Assembly (NCBI RefSeq): GCF_029428875.1
Contig: NZ_JAJSOO010000001.1
Coordinates: 744,001-808,000, forward strand
Reading direction: 5' to 3'
DNA from: Streptomyces sp. JH34
GTDB lineage: Bacteria; Actinomycetota; Actinomycetes; Streptomycetales; Streptomycetaceae
DNA length: 64,000 bases
Shown: piece after piece, positions 19,373 through 28,634 of the stretch
Numbering within the stretch: the stretch's first letter is position 1
How the letters are laid out: every line of letters begins with the position of its first letter
The notes under the pieces: model-generated
Databases searched by the model: none
Seen by the model: the letters and a program-made list of their open reading frames with translations, nothing else
Told to the model about the DNA's origin: nothing
Made by a program: the position numbers and the translations under genes

Positions 19373-19425
19373 AGCACCGTCTCAGCGACCGCCCTCCCGA
19401 CGGGCCGGGGCGCCGGGGCCGGACC

Positions 19426-20415
19426 TCAGTGTCCGTGCTCCTCCGCCGCGCCTGCCGCGTGGTGCGGCGGGTCGTACCCGGGGACCGTGCCGTCCGCCTT
19501 GGCGACGAGCAGCAGTCCGGCCATCCCCATGTCGGAGTGGCTCTGGACGTGACAGTGGTACATCCAGGCACCCGCCCCCACGTGTTCGCCGGCGATGATC
19601 TGGAAGCCGAAGGAGTCGGCGGGGCCGCAGATCTTCGTGTCGACCACACGGCTGGGGTCGTCGGGGCCGGTCAGCAGCCCCGTCCTGTTGTCCGCCCAGC
19701 GGTGCCCGTGGATGTGGAACGTGTGGTAGTACTCGCCGTGCGTGATCATCACGACCTCGACCCGGTCGCCCACGGTGGCCTCGAAGTTCGGACTCTCGTG
19801 GGCCGCCTTGTTGTTGATCGTCATGTCGTTGAAGACGATCGTGATCGTCCTGTCCGGCAGGACGTCCCCCTTGCGGCGCACGACGAGGGGCCCGTACAGG
19901 CCCTTGCGGATGCCGCCCGTGCCGTGGTCGGTGCCGACGACGTGGTCGTGGTAGTGCCAGTAACCGGCGCTGCCCGCCTGCCAGGTGCCGTCCTTGCGGC
20001 GGCCCGGGGCATGGGTGCGCCAGGTGTAGGTGCGGGTGCCGCCCGGCTCGACGTGACTCCGGTTCATCCGGGTGCCGTCACTCGCGATGTCGTAGTCGAC
20101 GCCGTGCACATGGAGGCTGGCGTCGACGTCCGTGGTGTTCTCGAACTCGATGTGCAGCGTGTCGCCCTCGGTGATCTCGATCAGCGGTCCGGGGATCGAC
20201 GCCTTGCCCTTCTCCAGCCCGTATCCGAGCTGTCCGTCGGCCAGTTTCTCCGCGTACAGCTTGAGATGGCGGACAGCACCGCCCGCGGGGGCCGTCTTCG
20301 CCGGGTTCTCGGCGGAGGTGGCCTGCACCGCTCCGAGTGACATCGATGTCACGCCGGTGGCCGCCGCCACGCCCCCGCCCACCAGCATCCTGCGGTTGAA
20401 GGTCCTTCGGTCCAT
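19426..20415 (-). CDS. Two-domain small laccase (SLAC-type multicopper oxidase)
   Basis: This is a 329-residue multicopper oxidase that couples one-electron oxidation of phenols or other donors to reduction of O2. An N-terminal twin-arginine-like stretch ([13 protein letters not shown]) indicates Tat export. Copper ligands are seen in [30 protein letters not shown] and [14 protein letters not shown]. The two-domain architecture and near-identity of blocks to the Streptomyces coelicolor small laccase are clear; it should work as a trimer. GGGGAG precedes ATG 20415. It is divergent from a sugar dehydrogenase gene. Confidence 0.96.
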   Translation of the reverse strand: MDRRTFNRRMLVGGGVAAATGVTSMSLGAVQATSAENPAKTAPAGGAVRHLKLYAEKLADGQLGYGLEKGKASIPGPLIEITEGDTLHIEFENTTDVDASLHVHGVDYDIASDGTRMNRSHVEPGGTRTYTWRTHAPGRRKDGTWQAGSAGYWHYHDHVVGTDHGTGGIRKGLYGPLVVRRKGDVLPDRTITIVFNDMTINNKAAHESPNFEATVGDRVEVVMITHGEYYHTFHIHGHRWADNRTGLLTGPDDPSRVVDTKICGPADSFGFQIIAGEHVGAGAWMYHCHVQSHSDMGMAGLLLVAKADGTVPGYDPPHHAAGAAEEHGH

Positions 20416-20646
20416 GTCGAACTCCCCACTGAGAGACGGAAACTGACGCGCTGCTCCCCTGGACGGCCCACACGGTAGCCGGGGCCCGTGGGTTTATCCA
20501 CACTCAGGACAAAGTTCGTTCAATTGCTGCCATAGCTATTGGCGAGTCACGAAAAGAGGTCTAGCTTCGGGCGCTGTCGCAGTGACTTCAGAGGTGCGAT
20601 GACCAAGAAGTGACCGGAGAAGTGACCAAGAGGGGTGGGTGACCAC
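20416..20646. promoter_or_regulatory. Divergent laccase/sugar dehydrogenase promoter region
   Basis: This intergenic region is relatively AT-rich in its first half. Four TGACC elements (20600, 20611, 20623 and 20640) precede the rightward gene at 11, 12 and 17 base intervals, two of them as AAGTGACC. They may be regulator half-sites. I cannot place -35 and -10 boxes securely. Confidence 0.3.
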
Positions 20647-23145
20647 ATGCAGCGCACACCACATCACAGGTCCAGATCGCGCCGCGGGATCGCGGCGGCA
20701 GTGGCGGTCGGCGGCCTGACAGCGTCCCTGCTCGGCGGCAACGCGGCCACCGCCAGCCCGTATCCGGATCCAGGGCTGAAGGAACGGGTGGCGACAACGT
20801 TGTCCCTTCCTTCGCCGCCGGGCGGGGCGAACGTCAGGGTACTGGTGTTCCACGCCTCGGCGGGTGAGGAGCCGGCGACCGTGGACGCGGGCATCGCGGC
20901 CATCGAGAAGATCGGCCTCAGCGGACCCGAGGCGGGGCGCTTCAAGACGGTCGCCACCGACGACGCCGGGGTCTTCACCAACGGCAAGCAGCTCGGCAAG
21001 TACAACGCGGTCGTCTTCCTGACCGGCGGCGGTGACGTGCTCGACCCGGAGCAGGAGGCGGGCCTCGAGGCCTACATGGAGGCAGGCGGCGGCTTCCTCG
21101 GCATCCATGACGCGGCACGCACGGAACCGTACTCGGACTGGTTCACGGGTCTGGTCGGCGCCCGCCCGGCGGCGGACAGTCCGACAGCCGTCCAGCGCGC
21201 CACCGTGGAGATCGGCGACCGGCAGCACCCGGCGACGAAGAACCTCCCGCTGGAGTGGAAGCGCCCGGACAAGTGGCTGAACTGGAAGGACAACCCGTCC
21301 GGCGACGTGCACACCGTGGCCCGCGTACGCGAGATCACCTACTCCCCCGGCAAGAGCGCCAACGGCTGGGACCACCCGGTCTCCTGGTGCCGTGACTACG
21401 ACGGCGGGCGTTCCTTCTACACCGCCATGGGCGGGACGGCCGCCGGCTTCGCGGAGACCGACTTCCGGGACCATCTGCGCGGCGCGCTGGCCTGGACGAG
21501 CCGCATCTCGCAGGCCGACTGCAAGGCCACCATCGACTCCAACTACACGGCGGAGCGGCTCACCCAGCCCAACCAGCCCGGCACGAACGACCAGATCGGC
21601 GAGCCGCACGGGCTGGTCACCGCGAAGGACGGCAGGGTCTTCTACATCGGGCGCGGCGGCGCGGACAGCAGCGTGCCGGTGGTCACCGACTGGAAGGACC
21701 CGAACGTCGGCAAGGGCGAGGGCGAAGTTCACGTCTACGACCCCGCGACCAAGAAGGTCACCCTCGCGGGCAAGCTGAGCGTCTTCGGCAACAAGGGCGG
21801 CGGCGACGAGCTGGTCAAGGTCGAGGAGGGGCTGCTCGGGATCGAGCTGGACCCTGACTTCGCCACCAACGGCTGGGTCTACCTGCACTACACCCCGCAC
21901 GCGAAGATCGACCGCGACAAGCAGATGGCGGTGCGGCAGGTCTCGCGCTTCACCTTCGACCACGCCACGAACAAGCTGGACCTGGCGTCCGAGAAGGTGC
22001 TGCTGAACTGGCCGGTCCAGATCCACAGCTGCTGCCACGCGGGCGGCGGCATGGCCTGGGACTCCGAGCAGAACCTCTACATCGCCACGGGTGACAACAA
22101 CTCCTCCGGCTTCAGCGACGGTTACTCGGGCAACAACCCGCAGCCGAACTACAAGGGCGTGTCGTTCGCCGACGCCCGCCGCACCGCGGGCAACACCAAC
22201 AACCTCAACGGCAAGATCCTGCGGATCCACCCGGAGGACGACGGCACCTACACCCTGCCCGAGGGCAACCTCTTCACCGGCAAGGAGCCGGACGAGGGCG
22301 GGGGCAAGACCCGCGGCGAGATCTACGTGATGGGCGTCCGCAACCCGGCGCGCATCTCCATCGACACGTCGACCGACACCCTGTACGCGGGCTGGGTCGG
22401 CCCCGACGCGGGCGCTCCCAGCACGACCTGGGGTCCCGCGAAGTACGACACGTTCGCCGCGATCACCAAGGCGGGCAACCACGGCTGGCCGTACTGCATG
22501 GGCAACAAGCAGCCCTACCGGGACCGCAACCTGCCCGACCCGTCCAAGCCGCTCGACTGGTACGACTGCGACGCCCCGAAGAACGAGTCGCCCAACAACG
22601 ACGGCCTGGTGAAGCTGCCCCCCGTCACGTCGAACACCATCTGGTACTCGCCCCAGGGCGGCGGCGTGGACTACCCGCGTGACGCGAACGGCGTCCCCAG
22701 CTACAAGGTCGAGGACCAGAAGCAGCTGCTGCCCTGGCTCAAGGGTGGCGGCCAGGCCACGATGAACGGACCGGTCTACCGCTACGACGCGGCGAGCACG
22801 AGCGCCGCCAAGTGGCCGTCCTACTGGGACGGGAAGTGGTTCGTCGGTGACTTCTACGACGACACCCAGCCGCGTCACGCCGTGCTCACCGACCCGAAGA
22901 CGGTCGGCAAGGGCGGTCTGCCCACCCACGCCGAGTCCCTGAAGAAGATCATTCCCGTCGGTGCGAACGGGATCCGCAACCTCATGGACTGGAAGTTCGC
23001 GCCGGACGGATCGCTCTACGTCCTGGACTACGGGCGCGGTTTCTTCACCTCCGACTCCAAGTCCGCGCTGTGGCGCGTGACGTACAAGGGCGGCGGTCCG
23101 ACCCCGGCCGCCGCAGACCTGGCCAGGAAGGCGGCAGCGCAGTGA
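20647..23145 (+). CDS. Secreted ThuA-domain / PQQ-type sugar dehydrogenase fusion
   Basis: This exported protein of about 832 residues has a basic twin-arginine-like N-terminus (HRSRSRRGIAAAVAVGG). Residues about 55-290 form a ThuA-like domain (VRVLVFHASAGEEPATV, VVFLTGGGDVLDPEQE, FLGIHDAARTEPYSDW), a family tied to 3-keto-sugar metabolism. Residues about 300-820 form a glucose/sorbosone dehydrogenase-like propeller (EPHGLVTAKDGRVFYIGRG, LLGIELDPDFATNGWVYL, NNLNGKILRIHPEDDG). ATG 20647 is used; GTG 20635 is an alternative. Its stop overlaps the next start as GTGA. Confidence 0.88.
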   Translation: MQRTPHHRSRSRRGIAAAVAVGGLTASLLGGNAATASPYPDPGLKERVATTLSLPSPPGGANVRVLVFHASAGEEPATVDAGIAAIEKIGLSGPEAGRFKTVATDDAGVFTNGKQLGKYNAVVFLTGGGDVLDPEQEAGLEAYMEAGGGFLGIHDAARTEPYSDWFTGLVGARPAADSPTAVQRATVEIGDRQHPATKNLPLEWKRPDKWLNWKDNPSGDVHTVARVREITYSPGKSANGWDHPVSWCRDYDGGRSFYTAMGGTAAGFAETDFRDHLRGALAWTSRISQADCKATIDSNYTAERLTQPNQPGTNDQIGEPHGLVTAKDGRVFYIGRGGADSSVPVVTDWKDPNVGKGEGEVHVYDPATKKVTLAGKLSVFGNKGGGDELVKVEEGLLGIELDPDFATNGWVYLHYTPHAKIDRDKQMAVRQVSRFTFDHATNKLDLASEKVLLNWPVQIHSCCHAGGGMAWDSEQNLYIATGDNNSSGFSDGYSGNNPQPNYKGVSFADARRTAGNTNNLNGKILRIHPEDDGTYTLPEGNLFTGKEPDEGGGKTRGEIYVMGVRNPARISIDTSTDTLYAGWVGPDAGAPSTTWGPAKYDTFAAITKAGNHGWPYCMGNKQPYRDRNLPDPSKPLDWYDCDAPKNESPNNDGLVKLPPVTSNTIWYSPQGGGVDYPRDANGVPSYKVEDQKQLLPWLKGGGQATMNGPVYRYDAASTSAAKWPSYWDGKWFVGDFYDDTQPRHAVLTDPKTVGKGGLPTHAESLKKIIPVGANGIRNLMDWKFAPDGSLYVLDYGRGFFTSDSKSALWRVTYKGGGPTPAAADLARKAAAQ

Positions 23146-25382
23146 GACACCCCTCGCTCCTCGCTCGACGGCGGTACGGGCCCGCACGCTGGTGGCTCGC
23201 CCTGCTCGGATCGTTCCTGATGGTCCTGGGGCTGGCGTCGACCGCCGCCTACGGGCGGGACGACGACCGGGCGGCGGCCGCCGCAAACCAGGTCCTCAAC
23301 TGGACCGCCGGTGACCCCATCGACCACTACCTGACGGCGCCGAAGACCGCGGTGGCCGGCGCCGCGACCCTCGTCTTCGAGAACAGCGCGGCCACGGGCA
23401 ACACGACGGGCATGCCGCACACCCTGACGTTCAGCGTGTCGGACCCGGAGTTCAACAACGACGTCGCGGTCAACATCCTGGCCAACCCCAGTGACAGCGA
23501 GGGCGGCAAGCACAGCGTCGACGTCACCCTCACCCCGGGCCGGTACTTCTACCACTGCACGATCCCCGGTCACGGCTCGATGCAGGGCATCCTCACGGTG
23601 ACCGAGGACGGCGGCGGTGGCGAGGACACCACCGCTCCCGAGACCTCGGCGACCGTGGACGGCGACAAGAACGCGGACGGCGCGTACATCGGCCAGGCGA
23701 CCGTGACCGTGGCGGCGACCGACGCGGGTTCGGGCGTCGACACCGTCGAGTACGCCGTCGGGGCGGACGGCGCCTGGCAGCCGTACACCGCACCCGTCGT
23801 GGTGAACGAGGTCGGGTCGCACACGATCCGCTACCGCGCCACCGACAAGGCGGGCAACGCCGCGGCGGAGAAGAAGGCCGACTTCGCGGTCGCCGCACCG
23901 CCGACGGACGACGAGACCGCGCCGGAGACCTCGGCGACCGTCTCGGGCGAGAAGGACGACGCCGGCGCCTACCTCGGCATGGCCACGGTCACCGTGACCG
24001 CGTCCGACACCGGGTCCGGCGTCAACACCATCGAGTACGCGGTCGGGGCGGACGGCGCCTGGAAGCCGTACACCGCACCCGTGATGGTGCATGAGGTGGG
24101 CGAGCACACCGTCCGCTACCGCGCCACCGACAGGTCCGGCAACGTCGCGGCGGAGAAGTCCGTCGCCTTCACCGTCGTCGAGCCTCCGTCGCAGGACAAG
24201 ACACCGCCGGAGACTTCCGTGGTGGTGTCGGGCGACAAGAACTCTGACGGCGCGTTCATCACCAGTGCCGAGGCGACGGTCACCGCGACCGACGCGGACT
24301 CGGGCGTGGACAAGGTCGAGTACTCCCTCGACGGCGGCCCGTACCTGGTCTACTCGTCCCCCGTCATCGCCGACCGCGTCGGCTACCACACGTTCGCCCA
24401 CCGGGCGACGGACAAGGCGGGCAACACCTCGGAGGCCAGGCAGGTCTCGTTCACCGTCGCGCAGAGCGGCGGCGTCCCGGCACCCAACTGCCCGGAGTTC
24501 GACGAACGGCTCACCGTCATCGTCGGCACGGTCGACACGGGTGTCCCCAACCGGCTCACCGGCAACCGCTGCACGATCAACGAGCTGATCGAGGACGAGA
24601 AGGACTGGTCGTCGCACGCGCTGTTCCTCAAGCACGTCGACAAGGTCCTGGACAAGCTCCTCGCCGACGGGGTCGTCGACGCCCGTGAGCACAAGAAGAT
24701 CTACAAGGCGGCCAAGCAGTCCGGCATCGGCAAGCCGGGCCAGGACGAGGGTTACCGGAAGCTCTTCGACGGCACCGCCGACTCCCTCGCCAAGTGGGAG
24801 CAGGTCGGCGGCGGGAAGTTCGGGCTCAACACCGAGGACGGCTCGATCACCAGCTCCACCACGGTGGACGGCATGGGGATGCTGTGGTTCCCGGCCCGGC
24901 AGTACGGGGACTTCTCGCTGAAGCTCCAGTGGCGCGACGACGCCCCCGGCGCGGGCAACGCCAACGGCGGTGTCTTCGTCCGCTTCCCGAACGTCCACGA
25001 CCACCCGGAGGAGTCCCGTCCGGAGTGGGTCGCCATCAAGTACGGCCATGAGATCCAGGTCAACGACCGGCCCGACGGCGACATGTACAAGACCGGGTCC
25101 GTCTACGGGTTCGACCGGGTCGGCCTCGGCGGTGCCGGGGTCACGCCCAAGGGCACCTGGAACGACTACGAGATCCGGGTGGTGGACCAGCACTACTCGG
25201 TCTACCGCAACGGTGTCCTGCTCAACGAGTTCGACAACAACGGCGGGCAGGTCTTCGAGCCGCCGCGGGGTGACGACCCGGGCACCGACGGCCGGCGGTA
25301 CGCCTCCGGCTACATCGGGCTCCAGGTCCACAGCACCACGGACGTGATCTCGTACCGCGACATCCGCGTGAAGGAGTTGTAG
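23142..25382 (+). CDS. Secreted cupredoxin / triple beta-repeat / DUF1080 fusion
   Basis: This is a 746-residue exported protein. A hydrophobic signal or anchor is at about 15-40. Residues about 45-160 form a plastocyanin-like domain with copper ligands in MPHTLTF and YHCTIPGHGSM. Three repeats of roughly 90 residues follow, each starting near PETSxxVxGxKxxxGAY and containing SGVxxxEYxxxG, like OmpL47/chitobiase-type beta domains. A helical linker and a DUF1080 (3-keto-disaccharide hydrolase or concanavalin-like) domain (about 565-745; KLFDGTADSLAKWEQVGGGK) end the protein. GTG 23142 overlaps the upstream stop. Confidence 0.88.
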   Translation: MRHPSLLARRRYGPARWWLALLGSFLMVLGLASTAAYGRDDDRAAAAANQVLNWTAGDPIDHYLTAPKTAVAGAATLVFENSAATGNTTGMPHTLTFSVSDPEFNNDVAVNILANPSDSEGGKHSVDVTLTPGRYFYHCTIPGHGSMQGILTVTEDGGGGEDTTAPETSATVDGDKNADGAYIGQATVTVAATDAGSGVDTVEYAVGADGAWQPYTAPVVVNEVGSHTIRYRATDKAGNAAAEKKADFAVAAPPTDDETAPETSATVSGEKDDAGAYLGMATVTVTASDTGSGVNTIEYAVGADGAWKPYTAPVMVHEVGEHTVRYRATDRSGNVAAEKSVAFTVVEPPSQDKTPPETSVVVSGDKNSDGAFITSAEATVTATDADSGVDKVEYSLDGGPYLVYSSPVIADRVGYHTFAHRATDKAGNTSEARQVSFTVAQSGGVPAPNCPEFDERLTVIVGTVDTGVPNRLTGNRCTINELIEDEKDWSSHALFLKHVDKVLDKLLADGVVDAREHKKIYKAAKQSGIGKPGQDEGYRKLFDGTADSLAKWEQVGGGKFGLNTEDGSITSSTTVDGMGMLWFPARQYGDFSLKLQWRDDAPGAGNANGGVFVRFPNVHDHPEESRPEWVAIKYGHEIQVNDRPDGDMYKTGSVYGFDRVGLGGAGVTPKGTWNDYEIRVVDQHYSVYRNGVLLNEFDNNGGQVFEPPRGDDPGTDGRRYASGYIGLQVHSTTDVISYRDIRVKEL

Positions 25383-25395
25383 GCGCGAGGCACAC

Positions 25396-26466
25396 TCAGG
25401 CGGCCGTGGCCGCGTGCTCCGGCACGCGGTCGCGGCCTCCTGGGTGCCGGCGGCGCCAGACCCAGAAGACCGTGCAGGACACCAGCGCCCAGGCCGCCAG
25501 CACCAGGTACGGGAAGGCGTACTGGTGGCCCTTGTAGTAGACCGCGGTGTGCTGGGCGTTGATCGAGGCACCGGGCGGGAGCCAGCGCCCGATGTGCCCG
25601 AGGAGCGAGGGCAGCAGCGGCCAGGACACCGCCCCGCCGGACGACGGGTTGCCGAGGAGCACCATGACGCCCCAGGTCGGGATCATCGCCCACCGGCCCA
25701 TGAGGGTGTTGAACATCGTGAAGACCATCCCCGACGTGAACATCGTGAACGCCAGGATCAGCCACGACTGCACGAACGGCAGATCGAGGGCGCCGAGCCC
25801 CCAGTCGACCACCGCGGCGATGGCGAACCCGCCGAGCAGGGAGTAGGCGACGGTGAACAGGATCCGTTCCAGCGGGTTGAGCGCCCGGGCGTGGACGCTG
25901 AGCTGGATCGCCCCGACGAAGCCGATGATGACGGCGGCGAGCGAGATGTAGAAGAGGGCGAGACCGCGCGGGTCCCCCTCCCCGAGCGGTTTGACGTCCT
26001 TGACGGTGAGCGGGACACCGATGGTGCGGGCGACCTTCACCCCCGTCTCCCCCAGCAGCTGGGCGACGGTGGCGCCGGAGGCCCCGGCGACGTCCATCAC
26101 CACGCCCTTCCCCTTGCTCCGCAGGATCGCGAAGACCTTCTGCTCCTCCAGGGCCTCCTCGGCCTGTGCGCCGTCCGGGTATCTGTGGAGTTCGAGCGAG
26201 GCGTCGAGGGCCTTGTTCATGCCCCGGACGAACTCGGCGGCGTAGGGCGTCCTAGGGCCTTCGACGACCGCGACCGGGATGCGGTGCGGCGTCGGATTGG
26301 CCATCGCGTAGGTGTACGAACCGGCGAAGAGACCGGCCGCGGCCGCGAGGATGAAGAGCAGGACCACCGCGGGGAAGTACGGCGACTTCTTGTACGCCTC
26401 CCACTTCTCCCGCCGGGTCGGCGGCCTGCCGTGTGCTCCGTGTCCGCCGGTGGCCCGGTCCGTCAT
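25396..26466 (-). CDS. DUF3533-like multi-spanning membrane protein
   Basis: This is a 356-residue protein with one N-terminal membrane span (about 30-50), an extracytoplasmic domain (about 55-170) and five or six further spans. The architecture resembles YhgE/ABC-2-like or DUF3533 proteins, sometimes linked to export. ATG 26466 overlaps the stop of the polymerase gene as ATGA, so the two are co-translated although no functional link is obvious. No ATP-binding partner lies nearby. Confidence 0.7.
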   Translation of the reverse strand: MTDRATGGHGAHGRPPTRREKWEAYKKSPYFPAVVLLFILAAAAGLFAGSYTYAMANPTPHRIPVAVVEGPRTPYAAEFVRGMNKALDASLELHRYPDGAQAEEALEEQKVFAILRSKGKGVVMDVAGASGATVAQLLGETGVKVARTIGVPLTVKDVKPLGEGDPRGLALFYISLAAVIIGFVGAIQLSVHARALNPLERILFTVAYSLLGGFAIAAVVDWGLGALDLPFVQSWLILAFTMFTSGMVFTMFNTLMGRWAMIPTWGVMVLLGNPSSGGAVSWPLLPSLLGHIGRWLPPGASINAQHTAVYYKGHQYAFPYLVLAAWALVSCTVFWVWRRRHPGGRDRVPEHAATAA

Positions 26467-27473
26467 GCCGGGTCGCCGTGGTCGTGGCGGGCGCGGCTGG
26501 GCTGCACCCGTTTCGGCTCGCCCGGCATCTTCGGGTACTCGGGCGGATAGGGCAGGTCGCCGAGCTCGTGCTCGTGCTCGTCCCGCCTGGCCAGCTCCAG
26601 CAGCCGGTCGAGCCGGAAGGCGTGGTCGTCCATGTCGGCGTGCAGGTCGCCGACCTCCGCGTACCGCGCGGGCATGGTCCGGAGGTCGAAGTCGCGGGGC
26701 TCGGCGTCGTCGATCTCCTCCCAGCGCAGCGGTGCCGAGACGGGGGCGTGCGGGAAGGGGCGTACGGAGTAGGCGGAGGCGATGGTCCGGTCGCGGGCCG
26801 TCTGGTTGTAGTCGACGAAGATCCGCTCGCCCCGTTCCTCCTTCCACCAGGCGGTCGTCACCCGGTCGGGCATCCTGCGCTCCAGTTCCCGGCCCACCGC
26901 GATCGCCGAGCGTCTGACCTGGGTGAACGTCCACTCCGGTACGAGTGGGACGAAGACGTGGATGCCACGTCCGCCGGAGGTCTTGGGCCAGCCGCGCAGC
27001 CCGTGGTCGTCGAGGACCGAACGCAGTTCGTGGGCCGCCCTCACCGCATCGGCGTAATCGGTGCCGGGCTGCGGGTCGAGGTCGATGCGCAGCTCGTCCG
27101 GGTGGTCGGTGTCCGCCCTGCGCACCGGCCAGGGGTGGAAGGTCAGGGTGCCGAGGTTCGCCGCCCAGAGGACGGCTCCCAGTTCGGTGGGGCACATCTC
27201 GTCGGCGTGCCGGCCGCTGGGGAACTCGATCCTGGCGGTGGGCGTCCAGTCGGGGAGGTTCTTCGGTGCCCGCTTCTGGTAGAAGAACTCGCCCTCGACC
27301 CCGTCGACGAAGCGCTGGAGGGTGGTGGGCCGCTCACGCAGGGCCCGGAGGATCCCCGGTCCCACGGCCTGGAAGTAGTCGGCCACGTCCTTCTTGGTGT
27401 AGCCCTTCTCCGGGAAGTACACCTTGTCCGGGTTGGACAGCCTTACGGCCCGTCCGTCCACGTCCAGCTCCAT
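26463..27473 (-). CDS. Stand-alone LigD-type polymerase domain (NHEJ polymerase/primase)
   Basis: This is a 336-residue archaeo-eukaryotic primase-type polymerase as in bacterial non-homologous end joining. The N-terminus LSNPDKVYFPEKGYTKKDVA, the catalytic acids in LRIDLDPQPGTDYADAV, and TSGGRGIHVFVPL are diagnostic. There is no ligase or nuclease domain, unlike mycobacterial LigD. ATG 27473 has GGAG upstream; ATG 27491 is an alternative. An ATP-dependent ligase is divergent, 95 bases away, so the two activities are split between genes. No Ku gene is in the window. Confidence 0.94.
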   Translation of the reverse strand: MELDVDGRAVRLSNPDKVYFPEKGYTKKDVADYFQAVGPGILRALRERPTTLQRFVDGVEGEFFYQKRAPKNLPDWTPTARIEFPSGRHADEMCPTELGAVLWAANLGTLTFHPWPVRRADTDHPDELRIDLDPQPGTDYADAVRAAHELRSVLDDHGLRGWPKTSGGRGIHVFVPLVPEWTFTQVRRSAIAVGRELERRMPDRVTTAWWKEERGERIFVDYNQTARDRTIASAYSVRPFPHAPVSAPLRWEEIDDAEPRDFDLRTMPARYAEVGDLHADMDDHAFRLDRLLELARRDEHEHELGDLPYPPEYPKMPGEPKRVQPSRARHDHGDPA

Positions 27474-27568
27474 CGCTGCTCCAGCTCCCATGTCGGCCAC
27501 CGTAGGGCGGGCCCACATACGCCGCATATCGGGAGGACGCGCCGCGTGCGGTGGGTGAGAATCGGGCC

Positions 27569-28630
27569 ATGGACCTGCCGGTGATGCCACCCGTGAAGCC
27601 GATGCTCGCCAAATCCGTGTCCACGATTCCCCCTGGGATGCAGTACGAGGCGAAGTGGGACGGGTTCCGGGCGATCGTGCACCGGGACTGCGACGAGGTG
27701 GTGATCGGCAGCCGGACGGGGAAGCCGCTGACCCGCTACTTCCCCGAGGTGGTCACCGCGGTGCTGGAGAACCTTCCCCGGCGCTGTGTGATCGACGGTG
27801 AGATCGTCCTGCCGTACGACGGCCGGCTCGACTTCGACCGGCTGAGCGAGCGCATCCATCCGGCGGACTCCCGGGTACGGATGCTGGCCGGGCGGACCCC
27901 GGCGAGCTTCGTCGCCTTCGACGTCCTCGCCCTGGACGACCGGTCCCTGCTCGCGACCCCGCAGACGGAACGGCGGAGGATCCTCGAGGAAGCGCTGGCG
28001 GGGGCCTCGGCCCCCGTCCATCTCGCCCCGTCCACCACGGACCCGGCCCTCGCACGGGAATGGTTCGACCGGTACGAGGGAGCGGGGCTCGACGGAGTGG
28101 TCGCCAAACCGCTCGATCTGCCGTACCGGCCGGACGCACGCGTCATGTACAAGATCAAGCACGAGCGGACCGCCGACTGCGTGGTGGCCGGTTACCGCTT
28201 CCACAAGAGCGGCCCCGTGGTGGGCTCGCTGCTGCTCGGTCTGTACGACTCCGGGGGTGCCCTGCAGCACGTGGGGGTGTGCGCCGCCTTCTCGATGAAG
28301 CGGCGGGCCGAACTCGTCGAGGAGCTGGACCCGTTGCGCATCGAGCCGGCGGACCACCCGTGGGCCGCCTGGGCGGACGCCGCGGCGCACGAGGGGTCAC
28401 GGCTGCCGGGCGCGCCGAGCCGGTGGACGGGCAAGAAGGACCTGTCGTGGGTGGCCCTCGCGCCGGAGCGGGTCTGCGAGGTGGCGTACGACCACATGGA
28501 GGGTGACCGTTTCCGCCACACCACCCAGTTCCGCCGGTGGCGGCCGGACCGCAGTCCCTCCGGCTGTACCTACGCGCAGCTGGAGGAAGTGGTGCGCTAC
28601 GACCTGTCCGAGGTGCTGAGCGCCCGCTGA
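27569..28630 (+). CDS. ATP-dependent DNA ligase (LigC/LigD ligase-domain type)
   Basis: This is a 353-residue ligase. The adenylated lysine is K29 in YEAKWDGFRAIV; other nucleotidyltransferase motifs are IDGEIVLPYDG, FVAFDVLAL, GLDGVVAKPLD and YKIKHERTADCVV. The C-terminal OB domain ends with FRRWRPDRSPSGCTYAQLEE, typical of the family. ATG 27569 follows GGTGAG. Together with the divergent polymerase it forms an end-joining pair. Confidence 0.94.
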   Translation: MDLPVMPPVKPMLAKSVSTIPPGMQYEAKWDGFRAIVHRDCDEVVIGSRTGKPLTRYFPEVVTAVLENLPRRCVIDGEIVLPYDGRLDFDRLSERIHPADSRVRMLAGRTPASFVAFDVLALDDRSLLATPQTERRRILEEALAGASAPVHLAPSTTDPALAREWFDRYEGAGLDGVVAKPLDLPYRPDARVMYKIKHERTADCVVAGYRFHKSGPVVGSLLLGLYDSGGALQHVGVCAAFSMKRRAELVEELDPLRIEPADHPWAAWADAAAHEGSRLPGAPSRWTGKKDLSWVALAPERVCEVAYDHMEGDRFRHTTQFRRWRPDRSPSGCTYAQLEEVVRYDLSEVLSAR

Positions 28631-28634
28631 CCCG

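Noticed and set aside
20600..20644. TGACC repeats as an iteron-like origin or regulator array
   Set aside because: Spacing is irregular (11, 12, 17) and the element is only five bases, so it is kept only as a weak regulatory note.
20536..25571. Two very long minus-strand frames opposite the sugar dehydrogenase and cupredoxin genes
   Set aside because: They lack any domain and mirror codon-position GC bias of the real plus-strand genes.
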